Below, piece by piece: positions 47,601-58,784 of a stretch of DNA of 64,000 nt. Made by a program: the position numbers and the translations under genes. This stretch comes from Primulina eburnea (taxonomy: Eukaryota > Streptophyta > Magnoliopsida > Lamiales > Gesneriaceae). How positions within the stretch are numbered: position 1 is the stretch's first letter; the number at the start of each line of letters is the position of its first letter. The DNA lies in NCBI RefSeq assembly GCF_022965805.1, contig NC_133104.1, forward strand, positions 38,546,682-38,610,681, in the 5' to 3' direction. A model generated the notes under the pieces. The model saw nothing but the letters and a program-made list of their open reading frames with translations, was not told where the DNA came from and made no database searches.

Positions 47601-48354
47601 CCTGAAACAAGTTAGGCATTTGAATTTGTTTGATATTTTTCTGTGGATGAAAGAGAAGATTAGTAAAATAGAATTTGAAGTGTTTGCAATGCGAGCTTGG
47701 GCAACCTGGACGGAATGTCTGAGTTTAATTCACAAGAAAAAAGAATGTTATGGCGGTATTAGTACTGATTGGAGTGAGATTCTATTACATGATTTTTAAC
47801 ATTCGAGACTAGCTCTCTCTCCTCTTTTGGGAACTCGCCAGTGTACTTCACCTGGGAAATGGGTTGCTCCACCAAAAGACAAACTTAGATTGGATGTTGA
47901 TGCAGCCTATAATGAAGAATCAAATTGTTATGCAATTGGAGGGGTGGTCAGAAACCATGAGGGGCAACCAGTTCTTGCGTTTGGAAATAAAATTAACAAC
48001 CCTCAATCTATCACATATGCTGAACTTATGGCTATTGAAAGCGGCTTAAAGATCTCTCAAATGCGAAACATATCGCTTCATCAAGTCACCTCAGATTCTC
48101 TACTAGCCGTGCAAGCAGTCACAAGGTTGGAAGAGAATCTCAGTTACGTAGGGTCAATTGCTACAGATATCAGAATTCTCCTGGACTCCTTGAGTAATAC
48201 TTCACTTGGCCATATTCGACGATCGGCGAATGTAGTTGCACAATCGATCGCTTCTTTTGCTATTTCTTCCTCCTCTCATTTTGTGTGGGAGATTGGAGAT
48301 TTTCCTATTTGGTTGATTCGTCTTGTAACAAATGACATTTTAGAGTTTCAATAA
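44649..48354 (+). pseudogene. LINE ORF2 remnant: endonuclease tail, reverse transcriptase, RNase H
   Basis: The endonuclease survives only from EKLGGNPRPLSQTRAFRKTF to YHSDHRPIIIEFG, with a frame change between. The reverse transcriptase runs from about 45470 to 46900: EKAPGPDVMSVFFYQKLWD, then SAFIPGRLISDHI, LDMSKAYDRVEW, RGLRQGDPLSPYIF and the catalytic FFADDSLLFF. An in-frame TAG lies at 45442, a frame change after KDF near 45786, and another near 46880. zf-RVT follows (WWQYLWALSVPPKVRIFCWR, then MCPLCQSVCDSTSHAL). The RNase H frame (47827-48354) has LDVDAAYNEESN and ends in TAA. The N-terminal half of the endonuclease (WNCRG and GDFN regions) is absent. Confidence 0.85.
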
Positions 48355-48683
48355 AGTACAAGCATTGACCTTCCAAAAAAAAAAACAATATAGAAGTCCA
48401 CGAATTTCAAATATATCACCTCACATGCAAATAGTTGATTTTATATGTTAGAGTTCTAAAATTTAAAATTCGTCCAAAATTGATACAATATCTCTTCTAG
48501 TCGGGAGATATGAATTATCGTACAGAGCAACGAAAAATTAAATTTAAGCAACTCACAATGTATAGAGTAAAAATTGTTTATCTTTCAGATTTACGAGAAT
48601 ATCTAGCTTGAATTTCATACCATCTCTGCCGCACACAAATATACTGATGTACAAATTATGTCGCAGAAAATTAAGGAACGCGA

Positions 48684-51204
48684 TTAAAGATTGCCCGATG
48701 ATTGTGTTGACGAGATGGTAATCAAAGTCAAAGATGACAGTGAGGAGCACGGCGTGGCCGTCGACCCATCGGGCGAATTCCTACACAATGGGCAACTCCC
48801 ATTAAGCTTCAGCCACTCATCAATGCAATCCACGTGAAAATAATGGTTGCACTCCGGGATGCTCCTTACTGTATCTTTGGGTTGGTACTCCGAAAGACAA
48901 ATAGGGCAAGTCCCATCACTTGGCTCGGGGAGCTGACGGCTTTCACCTAGCACGGCCTTTGGGTATGACTCGATGGTGGGCTTGTCCAGGCCGTTGGTGA
49001 CGAGTCGTCCATCAGGAACCGTAACCGTAGGGAGCTCGGAATTTAGACTTCGCCTGAGGCATAATAACTTAACGAGGCCACAAGTGTGACATACAAGCCC
49101 GACAATGCACACTAGTCCCGGTATTCCAACTCCGATTATAAGACCGTATTTCGCTCTTCTTGAAATACCTGCCGTATTTTGTCGTTAGAGTTTACCAAGA
49201 AAACTTCGATCACCTTTCCCATATATTGTTTGAATGTTAGTTTGTCACGTAATGAAAAGTGGACAGAGATTCCGGAGACATGGACGAACGAGACATGGGA
49301 ATCAAAGGGCTAAAGTCGCAGTGGGTCACACTGTGATAACGAAAGATAAATTCCCATGGTTCCCACTTCATTTGAAATTAAACAAGTCGGCAGCGACTTA
49401 GATGTCGCATTAATATTTCACATAAAATCCAGAGACCTTTTCAAAATTGATATTATTTACACTCATTTCGTCCACAATTTTTTTCAACAAGTAAACGCCG
49501 ACATATTTGCAAGTGCATTATTTATTATTTTTTACAATTTTGAAAGAAGGTTCATCATATAATGTGAATTATTTAAGTATTTTCTGATTATTACATAAAT
49601 TTCAGGTAAATTTTACGTGGCACCCATTTTGAGGGGTAAGCAGCGAACGACTATGATAAACTATGTCCGCTTCGGTGTGACATAGACTTAATCTCTTCTA
49701 GAATTAAATGTGAAATTGCTCTTGTTGATATTCTTAAAAAAAATTGAAATTTTTGAATTTTTTTTTGTATTGGTATAAAATTTGATCATGTTTATATATA
49801 TTTGGTCCCCATTGAAAATTACTTGTAATTTTCTGTTAATAATCTTATATCGTACTTATACTATGCAACCTCCAATCTTTACCATATTATTACTTCTATT
49901 AACAATAGTCTAATTGCATTAATTTTTTTTAATGTAAAGTCTATAAGAAATAAAATATTTAAAACATATTAATATATTATTCTCTAATTTTTAAAATCAA
50001 AACGCATTTCGTACCTATGTATAAAAATAATACATCTCATTTCCAAAACAAAATAATAATAATAATAATACATCTTTATTAACTATGATATCTGATTTTT
50101 AAAAATAAGAGATTTAAAATAATAATAATTGTAAATATGGTTTTATTAAAAAAATAATCATCCGGATATTATGCAATTAGCCCTAATTAACCAATGTGAA
50201 CAAAAAATTCAAATTACTAACCATTTAAATCCAGAAAATAAATAATTTATCACTTAGCAGATTAATCTAACGAACACATTATTAAATTTGGAATATGTAT
50301 ATTATGAGACGATCTCATGAATCTTTATCTGTGAGACAGATCAACCCTACGATATTCACAATAAAAAATAATACTTTTTCATGGATGACTCAAACAAGAG
50401 ATCCGTCACAAAATACGACCGATGAGATTATCTCACACCAATTTTTTCCTTAAAATTAACATAATTGCAAGCAAAAATTGGATAAATAATAAAGTAGTTG
50501 CACTCACCAGAACTTCTAGCTCGCTCGTGACAACCGATTTCAAGACTCGAATCATCCTTGAACCCGCAAACCCGACCCTGTTTCTCACAGTAGGAGCACG
50601 CTGGATCACTCCAGTGAAGATCAATTTCCTCCAGCGAATCCATTGCACTTGCCAAGTTAGCTGGAACCAAAACGTTCGCGATCCGCCTACATATCGGCGG
50701 CACATCTTCTTGGGAAAGTAAGTTTGTCGCAAGGACTGTGAAGTTACTCCCGCTAAGGCAAGGAATCGGCCTGTAACCAAACGCTGACGCGTACGCCATG
50801 ATCTCCTCCCAACTAGAGCAGTTCAGAAAAGCATAGTTTCTTACATGAGCTCCACGGAAAGGCGAACCCGATATGTTGAAATTCAGGATCCCACTTGGGA
50901 GGCACGAACCCGTATAGCTCATGGAGAGGATTTGGGAACTGTAGTCTATGGAGTTCACTCTGAATTCGCCGGATACTGGGAGTTTGAGTATCGTTTCTTT
51001 TTGGCTGTTGCAGGAAAGTTCGAAACCCGGGTACCCGCACCGGACGGGTTTCCGGGTCGATATACGGAAAGGAAACCGTACTTCGGGTCCGAGAGTGCCG
51101 CCGCATGATTCCGGTTTGCATGAATTGGCAGATTGAGTCGAAATGGAGAAGAAAATTAAGATGGAGGATGAGAATAAGAGAAATTGGATTATAATTTCCA
51201 TCAA
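48684..51204 (-). CDS. ATL20/21/22-type RING-H2 protein with GUB_WAK ectodomain, 2 exons
   Basis: Exon 1 is 50508-51204 and exon 2 is 48684-49168. The GT-AG join is in phase 1, giving 393 aa. A signal peptide (about 1-27) is followed by a cysteine-rich galacturonan-binding domain starting CKPESCGGTLGPEVRFPF, with CGYPGFELSC, and a WAK-associated portion (CSYCEKQGRVCGF). A membrane helix lies at about 241-262. The cytosolic RING-H2 at about 320-361 has CPICLSEYQ, ECNHYFHVDCIDEWL and CPLC, with all eight metal ligands present. It is probably a membrane E3 ubiquitin ligase with a pectin-sensing ectodomain; this role is inferred from the family. The 1.34-kb intron holds a GTGAGAC repeat about 60 bases from the donor, and the promoter side carries a long TA tract. 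The family member is not resolved. Confidence 0.88.
50301..50449 (+). repeat. GTGAGAC small repeat inside the ATL intron
   Basis: This copy lacks the GAGTAGG start. It begins ATTATGAGACGATCTCATGA and ends TCACACCAATTTTTTCC. It lies 58 bases from the exon 1 donor on the gene's strand, so it is transcribed in the pre-mRNA. Confidence 0.75.
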
Positions 51205-51310
51205 TTTTCCCCTTTTTAAAAATGTAAAAGTTGAATGTTTGGGCTGTGGTCTTATTATACCAACATAATGACGTTGAATAATGCAAGTATACCAGTGCGT
51301 CGGATCGGAA

Positions 51311-51311
<1 letters not shown>

Positions 51312-51393
<82 letters not shown>

Positions 51394-51431
51394 TACATAT
51401 ATAGATATATATATATATATACATATATATA
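51312..51431. repeat. Long TA/TATA tract upstream of the ATL gene
   Basis: About 120 bases consist almost wholly of alternating T and A with occasional TGTATA or TACATA breaks. It lies 108-227 bases upstream of the ATL start codon, so it overlaps the likely core promoter. Open frames through it (runs of Tyr-Ile) are artefacts. Confidence 0.9.
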
Positions 51432-51617
51432 TTTTAAATATTTATAATTTTTATTATTATTTTATTCTTGAATAGTGAAAGTTTATTTTTTTCATGTATT
51501 TTTTAAAACAATTTTTTTTTTTGGATTTGAATGTGACATTTTTAAAAAATAAAAGTTTAGGTCTTGAAGAACCAAAAATGGTTATTACTTATTATCGAAC
51601 ATTCTTTTTTTATATAT
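51432..51617. other. ATL upstream DNA
   Basis: AT-rich upstream DNA between the TA tract and the next repeat copy; nothing further was recognised. Confidence 0.4.
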
Positions 51618-51793
51618 GACAAAAATTTGTGTGAGACGATCTCACAGGTCGTATTTTATTAGACGAATCTCTTATTTGGGTCATCCATGAAAAAATATTA
51701 TTTTTTATGCTAAATGTATTACTTTTTATTATGAATATCGGTAAGACTGACCCGTCTCATATAAAGATTCGTGAGAACGTCAGATAAAAGACA
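51618..51793 (-). repeat. GTGAGAC small repeat (inverted), upstream of the ATL gene
   Basis: The copy runs from GACAAAAATTTGTGTGAGAC through GATCTCACAGGTCGTATTTT to ATTCGTGAGAACGTCAGATA. It is somewhat decayed at its end. Confidence 0.75.
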
Positions 51794-52387
51794 TAATCTT
51801 TACGTATAAGGACAAACTCAGAAATAGAGATCGAAGAAGCAAAACTTTTTAAAAAATAAAAATTAAGGGAGCAAAAACAAATATTAAAGAAATGTGAAAA
51901 AATATAATTAATTTTAGACCTCTACTCAATGAAATTAAAAAATGGAGGGGCTGTCACACCCACTCAGCCCCTCTTGAATCCGTCTCTGTTTACATGTTAT
52001 ATATGTGTATCAGAATAAAATTTAATAAGTACATTTTTAAGTTCAGAATTTATTACAAATTGTATGCAAAATATAACATTTATGTGTGCGATGGATTTTG
52101 CGATGTGAATTATGTTTCATTGTCTCTTGAGTTACTTTCATTCACAAGAAGCGACTTCTTTCTGTTATCTTTAATATAACTTCGACGAATTAATTAAGTG
52201 TGTCTAACATTAGCATTTTTCATTAATTAGTCATATATTTTATGAGTTATTATAATTTTTTGTTATCATGGGGATGATAAGCTAAGTAATCGGAGGTGTG
52301 ATTTATGGACAATTACACAATTTATTTTGATTTACATAAATATTATTGATTATGATTTTATTAGGATAAAAAAATTAGATCATAATG
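51794..52387. other. Intergenic, no gene seen
   Basis: AT-rich sequence with only short, unconvincing frames. Confidence 0.4.
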
Positions 52388-52570
52388 TCACACCCTGAGC
52401 TCGGGCCCGCACCTGCGTGACTGCACAATGGGCCCCTATAGCAATTACTTCGTATTCGTCATCGCTTTACGAAAATGATTAACCCAAGTTGCTATAGAAG
52501 TCCATTGTAAGCCATTATAAACTCATTTTAAATATTTGATTTTTTCGATGTGGGACAAAGATATCACAAT
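52388..52570. repeat. Dispersed repeat fragment beginning GTCACACCCTGAGC
   Basis: This is a GC-richer patch with GACTGCACAATGGGCCCCTA, GGTTAACCC-like and GTTGCTATAGAAGTCCATTG words and the end TCGATGTGGGACAAAGATAT. I recall very similar sequences dispersed in asterid genomes. The class and ends are not established. Confidence 0.4.
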
Positions 52571-53880
52571 AAAATTTTCTTAACACATTTAGCTTTATTT
52601 CAATTTTAATAGTCACAAGAAATAAAAATAACAATTTTATATCATGTTTGCTTAGAATCCTTATTACATACTGTTGTGCTTAAAAATATTTCGGAAGCTC
52701 ATAAGCAAAGCCAAACAGAGAAAGCCCAGTAAAAGAAAATTGCGGCCAATTACAGCAATTACCCAAGATGGAAGATCGTGGAGTGGTCGTGGAAAGGAGC
52801 CCAAACTGACGTGCAAAATGTGACAAAAGCATAAGGAGGAATCAGAAAACAACATCAACAAAGACATCCAACAAAAATCTATAGCAAATCTATGCAGAAT
52901 TCTATTATTAATTGTTCGCTAATTTTCAATTTCCAAGCAGTTTATTTTCTCATTCCTTCAAACTTATTGTAGAATGTCGATCAAGTTCATAGCAACATAT
53001 TATATTTAAAGTTGTTAATGGATTCTTTCTGTAATTTTGTCATACTTCTCATTTTGTTTTTGTGTTTTTGAGTCTTTTCGAAGGAGTTAGAACTTACGAC
53101 CGAATCGAGACCTACAACGCTTGGTAAACGAAGTCAGATCATTCACATTTGGCACGAACAAGTGCCTGGCACGTCCCGCAATTTTCGAGTCAAACACATA
53201 TCAAGTAATTTGTTTAGATGTGATAATTGTCTTTGTTATAAGAATAATCAAAATGTAATATTCATGTTGTTATACGGTTATCAGTTATAACTTTTGGTAA
53301 AATTACACTGTTTGATTCAACAATTTGTATCATGTACAAAGTTATGTGTTCGATTCTCATGGATTGCAAAGAGTATATCGAGATAATAATTGTTAGAATG
53401 TAATAATTCATCATGTTGAGAGAACAATCGAACTGTGATGTTCGGGCTATTATTCAATTTAAAAGATTAAAATTACACGATTAACAAAAACTATAACTTC
53501 TTATAAAACGAAAAATATTTAAACCATGATGAGTTTATTCAGGAGCCACAAGAGTACGTCAGTGGTCACAAAATATGATCATTTGGAAGGTGTGATAGTG
53601 TTTAGTCAGGCTTTTGATGCGATTAAATCGAAAATATTTGTTAAATATACATTTATTGTATTTTTAATATAAAAATAAAATAGTTTTTGGTTGCAAAACA
53701 AAACTGTGCGGTCAAAAATGTTAAAAAGTTGCTTCGATATATAAGTAGAAGGTAAATTGCTCATAAATTCCCAAATCCAAATTCAACTTTACCTAAACTT
53801 CATACACCTCAAAACCTTTCTTTAAACTCCCTAATACCTTAAAATGGACAAAAATACCATTTTCCTATTTGAAGTTTAAT
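52571..53880. other. Intergenic, no gene seen
   Basis: AT-rich DNA. A stretch near 53040-53200 (AAGGAGTTAGAACTTACGAC, CCTGGCACGTCCCGC) looks like another retroelement piece, but its identity is unclear. Confidence 0.35.
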
Positions 53881-54124
53881 TGATCCTCGTGCTTTCGAAA
53901 ATTGTATCAGAGCTTATAAAAAGCCCCGAGCCTCTATCGTGTGATCTGACACGAAGCACGACTCTCCGTAGGGGATAACCTAGGCTCTTCTACAGAGTTT
54001 GAGGTTAGTAAACTGATAGGTATCTTTGTGGGTGTCACCTCGTGATTGATCACATGATCCCTCATCTCCTTATCCAAAAGCCGGAGCTCTGAGTTGAGGC
54101 ACTGTACACAAATGGTATCAGAGC
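53881..54124 (+). repeat. Retroelement leader fragment with two tRNA-Met primer-site motifs
   Basis: TGTATCAGAGC at 53903-53913 and a perfect TGGTATCAGAGC at 54113-54124 bracket about 200 bases of GC-richer DNA. TGGTATCAGAGC is the common plant initiator tRNA-Met primer site. No matching LTR pair or coding region was found nearby, so this is a fragment. Confidence 0.45.
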
Positions 54125-54989
54125 GAAATTACAGCTGATCTATTTCAAACGCATTCCTACTGACAGTGCGGTGAAATAAAAGAATGAGAAAAGTTGATGT
54201 CTAGATTAATAATCTAGAAAAAGACAGTGCAGGAAAGGACCACTCAACCACTACATGGTCCATAGGCAAGCTGTAAAGGCTTATTAAGATTTGAAGTCCG
54301 AGTTTCAAATCCGAAGAAGCCTTCTATAAATAAAGAAGCAGAAGGAAGATGAAGGCAACGATCAACCTCTTCATTTTTCTTCAAAACATTTGTAATAATT
54401 TTCTTTCAAGTATATGTGTGTAGTGAGTTCAGCTACTATTAGTAGCTAAACAAGTTTCTCCTCCTCTACATGATGTTACTATGTATTAATAAATGTTTTT
54501 TGTTTAAATAAAGAGATCTTTGCTCTTAGCCCCTCTCATGTATTATTTTCAAAATTTTATCTTTTACTGTACACTCTAAGGTATGAAACGAATTAGAGTT
54601 GTGCCAAGTGCTGCTGAAGGAATCTGCGTCGGTAACCATCGGTTGCGATCGTGTGGTTGGACTGTGAGGATCAATTCGTAAAATACGGTGGATAAAATCC
54701 GGTGGCACTCCGGTCAAAAAAGTATAAGATTTAATTTATTTTACGGAAGCATGATGGACATTAATTTAAAAAAGAAAATCAATTACTAAAATAAAAGGAT
54801 AAGGGTATGATTGGAAATTTTAAAATATCGGGAGTTAAAACAAAGAATTGAAGGGATATGGATTAAAGATAAAGTTGAGAAGAGATGTGAAGAGTTATTA
54901 AAAGTTTGCCTATTATTAAATAAATAAAGAGTGAAAAAGACTTGATGATCATTGATGGTCAGTACGAAAGAAGTGGAGAGAACAATAAT
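54125..54989. other. Promoter/leader-like retroelement or pararetroviral-like remnant
   Basis: This follows the primer-site motif. It includes TATAAATA near 54326, an AG-rich leader, AATAAA signals near 54488-54515 and a GC-richer tail to about 54720 (TCCGGTGGCACTCCGGTC). The arrangement resembles the non-coding region of an LTR element or an old plant pararetroviral insertion. No coding domain is attached, so I cannot decide. Confidence 0.25.
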
Positions 54990-55590
54990 TGTGCTGGCAG
55001 ACTTTAATACTCTACTCGCAGGCCTCTTTACGGACTTGAACTCTATTGGTTGTTTCTATACTCGTCTAATTCTTGAGCGAGCTCCAAGTTAGATCAGGCC
55101 CTTGGCCATTTAAGTTCTTCAACATGTGGACACAGCACGATCACTTTCTTTCCACGGTCTCTAGTGTATGATCCACCATTGTTAGAGCTAGCTAGGTATG
55201 CACCGATTCATCCTTTGTTCGAAACTTAAATTATTGAAGCATGAACTTGAGAAATTGAAAGAGGCTCGTTTCTCGCACTTCTCTGTTCTAGCCACGGCAG
55301 CAAGCCTTTGTTAGAATCGGCCAAATGGGTTGCTTTAATCAAACATTAGCCGACTCGGTTTATCCTAGCAGTTATCTTGCCAACTTGAGACAATCTGTTT
55401 GGTCACTTTCGAATGTCGGGAATGCTTTCTTTCCCCAAAAAGCTAAGTGGCAATTGAATTTTTGAACGAGGATCGTTGTACTTGGTTTTTTTTCATGATC
55501 TTGCTAGAAGGAATGCTAAATGTAATTCTATTTCTTCTCTTATGCTTGATGATGGTTCGAATGTCATGGAATGTGGTTTTAATGCTTAAG
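54990..55590 (+). pseudogene. Second LINE fragment: endonuclease end to pre-RT linker
   Basis: Translated in broken frames, this gives LADFNTLLAG (the position of the endonuclease GDFN motif), KLLKHELEKLKEARFSHFSV and LNEDRCTWFFFHDLARRNAK with MLDDGS. These are the words found between endonuclease and reverse transcriptase in plant L1 ORF2. Many stops and shifts show it is long dead, and no RT domain follows. It is a different family from the LINE at 43617-48384. Confidence 0.6.
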
Positions 55591-56724
55591 GCTTGAACCC
55601 ATCCATGGGTCACAAGGATAGATTAAGTAATTAGAAATTTATGTTTAAAAATTGAGAATTTTATATTAAAATTTGAATCAATTTGAGAATTAAACGTCCC
55701 GTCAATTAATAATTAAAGTACAAATAAAAAGTCATCGATTTAAGCTATAGAAAAATATGATAAAATTTATATAAGCTTAAATAATTATTTGGATAGTCTA
55801 GAGTCAACGAAAATAAAAAAAAGTCAAATCGTGAAATTTTACGTCTAGGGATAAAACGATAATTTTGTACTTATAAAATAGTAAACATCATGGCAGTACT
55901 CTGAATGTTGTTTTATATTTTAATATGATTATTTTAAATGTTTATGAATTTTATGACAGAACGATAACATTAAAAGATATGTTGCACGCTTTGTTTAAAA
56001 GAAAAATGATATTTATATGCATGGATTTTGTAAAGTGATGAGAATTTGAAATAGTGAAGGATGTGAAGTAATTGTACGAATATGATGATATGTTAATACG
56101 TAAGGCCAAAGCTCGGTTGATGGGTGAGAGTGTCGTTGTTGTCCCCGCAGTCTAGTACCGTGGTTACATGTAGATGGATCAATCGCCCCCAATACGAATG
56201 TCACAAGTAACGATCTGGATCTAACGAAAAAGGAATACGAATACGTATATAATGATATGAAAAATGTTTATGATGAATGTGAATATGTTTATGATGATAT
56301 GAATATGTTTAAGTATGCATTATTATGAAAAATATTATTTTATGTAAAAGTATTTTCAATGTTGCATGTGATCTGTATACGTATTATTTGCTATCAAGAA
56401 TATAGTGTGTTGAGTCTTTAAACTCACTATTTGTGATCGATGCAGGTGAGTATGATGTTGATACTAGTAGAGTTCTTGATGGTTGATCTGACTGGACTGA
56501 AGGTGCACATAACTTGATGACCAGCGTTTGCTCTTCTGCACTTATGTATATGATTCAGGATTTTAATATGTTGACTTTTATTATGCTTTGAGTGGTTTAG
56601 TTTTAGCAATATTGTTAAGTTAGAATTTGAAAACGATTGATGAGTTTTAAACAATTTCCTTTGGTTTTCAAATATATGTGGTTGTTTTATTTTTAAAATG
56701 GTGCAAGATATTTTAAAGTGTGTG
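55591..56724. other. Repeat-like intergenic DNA, possibly an old Ty3-type LTR
   Basis: The block has GATAAAACGATAATTTTGTA, a run of ATGATATGAAT-like repeats near 56250-56310, and TTTAAACTCACTATTTGTGA with GATGCAGGTGAGTATGATG near 56415-56455. These are reminiscent of the 3' half of Ty3-type LTRs. I found no paired copy and no coding region, so this is only a suspicion. Confidence 0.25.
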
Positions 56725-56822
56725 TGTGTATATATATATAAATATATATATATATATAGATATTTTATATATATATATATATAGATATTTTACATATATA
56801 TATATATGTATGTATATATATA
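56725..56822. repeat. TA/TATA microsatellite region
   Basis: A GTGTGTGTATATATATAT run is followed by two further TA blocks separated by GATATTTTA(T/C)ATA. It is low-complexity throughout. Confidence 0.85.
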
Positions 56823-57124
56823 ATTCGGCCGAGAGTAATGAGTAAAGAAAAAAATAGTAATTTTTAAATAAAACGAGTAGTGGACGTTTCACAAAAAATT
56901 GAAAATAAATTTGAAATTCTTCTTTTTTTTTTCTCTTAATCCACCAGTCCTAGCAAATGGAAATGAACGAGGGGATTGGTTTAATTTGAAGTGTCGAAAT
57001 CGGTACTATGAGATCAAAATTGATAACACACCAGAAAATAATAAAATAAATATTAGTTTATTTATATATAAAAAAGCGTGTAATATATACTTTGAAAGTG
57101 GCACCTGAAGTCGAAATTATCGGT
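56823..57124. other. Intergenic, no gene seen
   Basis: AT-rich DNA before the TRIM remnant; nothing recognised. Confidence 0.4.
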
Positions 57125-57815
57125 ATCATACATGGCCTACAATATTTGTGTTTAATACATGAAAGATGAAAACTCTATCTATGACATAGTGATGAGGATC
57201 ATGAATGAACCGATCACACAACAAGCTGAGATGTATAAAAGATTTGATATGTACTACTCATATCAACAATGTTTATCTTCTTTTCGGGAGTTCACTACAT
57301 AAAAATTCAGAAGTTCTTTGACTTGGAGAAATTATGGGATGACACCTCCTAAGAAGTTTTTCAAGTTGCTGTGAGTGGTTACATATACACGCTAGAAACG
57401 ACCCGTGTTGGTACGTAGAGATAGTCATCGAATCTGAGATGTTTCAAGTGATATTAGAGTCTACCATCTCTTAGTACAATATAGTCAGGGACGAACCACG
57501 GGAAGCTAATGGGCATTAAAGATGACATTGGACCCAGGCTTGCATCAAACCTTCCTTGTCAGGCCCGGTCAAGCGGGTTTGGGACAGGTCTTGGGATTAA
57601 TGATGATAGAACTATTCATGTCAACAATGTGCATATATTTTTCTAGAGGTTATAACACAAGAACTCCAAAGTTAAATAAATCTGACTTGAAAAATTATGA
57701 TATTGGTGACCCCCCCTAAGAAGGTTATTATGATGCATGTAAGTGAATACATAAGAATGTGGGAAATGACCTGTGTTGGTACAACGAGAATAATCATCGA
57801 ATCTGAGACATTTCA
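57125..57815 (+). mobile_element. Decayed Cassandra-like TRIM retrotransposon with 5S-rRNA-like LTRs
   Basis: Two diverged direct copies, about 365 bases apart, share the order: ATCAACAATGT; a 5S-like block; GTGTTGGTAC; TCATCGAATCTGAGA; TTTCA. The 5S-like blocks read CAGAAGTTC..GACTTGG..GGGATGACACCTCCTAAGAAG (57308-57356) and AACTCCAAAGTTAAA..TTGGTGACC..CTAAGAAGG (57662-57724). They parallel 5S rRNA AGAACTCCGCAGTTAAGC and GGATGGGTGACCTCCTGGG. TATAAAA lies upstream in the left copy (57233). After the left LTR, TGATATTAGAGT (57449-57460) matches the tRNA-Met primer site at 9 of 12 bases, and GGGACGAACCACGGGAAGCT follows. This is the Cassandra layout. The outer ends and the start of the right LTR are uncertain. 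It is non-coding and no longer intact. Confidence 0.6.
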
Positions 57816-58604
57816 TTTAATTTATGTCATTTTTGTATTCTTAATTTATTTGTTCTTTTATCTATGTAGTGGTCACAACCAATGTTTTCACAACATAACA
57901 TGTGATCGAACAAATTTATCTTATGAAAATAGTTCAATCGGTCGGATCGAAAAATCATTATATAATATAAAATAATAATCTGATACAGTAAATAATTTTT
58001 TTAAATTTTTAAAAATCTTAAATATGTATATAAATAATTTTTTTTTATCAAAGTTTAAAATCAAACAACATATATATCATGAAATACAATTATATCTATA
58101 TTTTTTTATACAAATAAATGAATCAAATTAAGTTCTAATACTACTAAAATAATATTTTTAACAAAATTCAAAATGTAAATAATAACACATATATATATAA
58201 ATAAAAATAAAAGTTAGTATATAATAAGTAATATTTTTTAATAATAAATATAAAAAATAATTAAATTCTAACAAAATTTAAAAATTAAAAAAAATGATGA
58301 ACCATTCATATCAGCTTTTTACCCATTCATCGGTCACGACCAGTTCATGACTTGTTTTGACAAGTTTAATCGTTAACATGATTTACAAATTACAAAGTAG
58401 GTTTATACTGGACCAGTGGTCGGTTATCGATGGATTTGGTTTCAAAAAGACTGGTCAAAATATTTTCTAACACGTTTATTGATATTTAATTGAATTAATT
58501 TGGCATCTCTATTAGAACTCCATTAAATATTTAATAGTATAGTTAGAATATGCCGAGTAAATAGCACTGCCATTAAAATGAATCGATAAATCATATTAAT
58601 CTAT
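57816..58604. other. AT-rich intergenic DNA, no gene seen
   Basis: Very AT-rich with short frames only. Confidence 0.45.
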
Positions 58605-58784
58605 GAGTAGGTCTTTTGTGAGACGGACACACGAATCTTTATCTGTGAGACGGGTCAACCCTACCGATATTCACAATAAAAATCAATACTCTTAGCATAA
58701 AAAGTAATATTTTTCATGGATGACCTAAATAAGATATCCATCTCACAAAATACGACTTATGAGACCATCTAACTCAAGTTTTTA
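58605..58784 (+). repeat. GTGAGAC small repeat, copy upstream of UBR7
   Basis: The copy runs from GAGTAGGTCTTTTGTGAGAC through GTGAGACGGGTCAACCCTAC and TCACAATAAAAATCAATACT to TCAAGTTTTTAT. It is nearly full length, about 580 bases upstream of the UBR7 start codon. Confidence 0.75.

Larger units (their letters stand above)
43617..48384 (+). mobile_element. L1-type LINE with RNase H, 5'-complete but internally deleted
   Basis: The element is 4.77 kb between a 16-bp target duplication, with a 156-bp 5' leader before ORF1 and a terminal A-run (48374-48384). The order is: DUF4283/zinc-knuckle ORF1; the tail of an endonuclease; reverse transcriptase; zf-RVT; RNase H. The stretch from the end of ORF1 to the middle of the endonuclease is missing, and ORF2 has stops and frame changes. 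It is therefore a dead copy. Plant L1 families with a C-terminal RNase H have this arrangement. Confidence 0.9.

Noticed and set aside
51235..51475. Frames encoding Tyr-Ile repeats
   Set aside because: They are translations of the TA microsatellite, not protein.
57300..57730. Functional 5S rRNA genes
   Set aside because: Both blocks diverge strongly from 5S rRNA, the A-box is damaged, and they sit in a retroelement-like context, so a Cassandra LTR is more likely.
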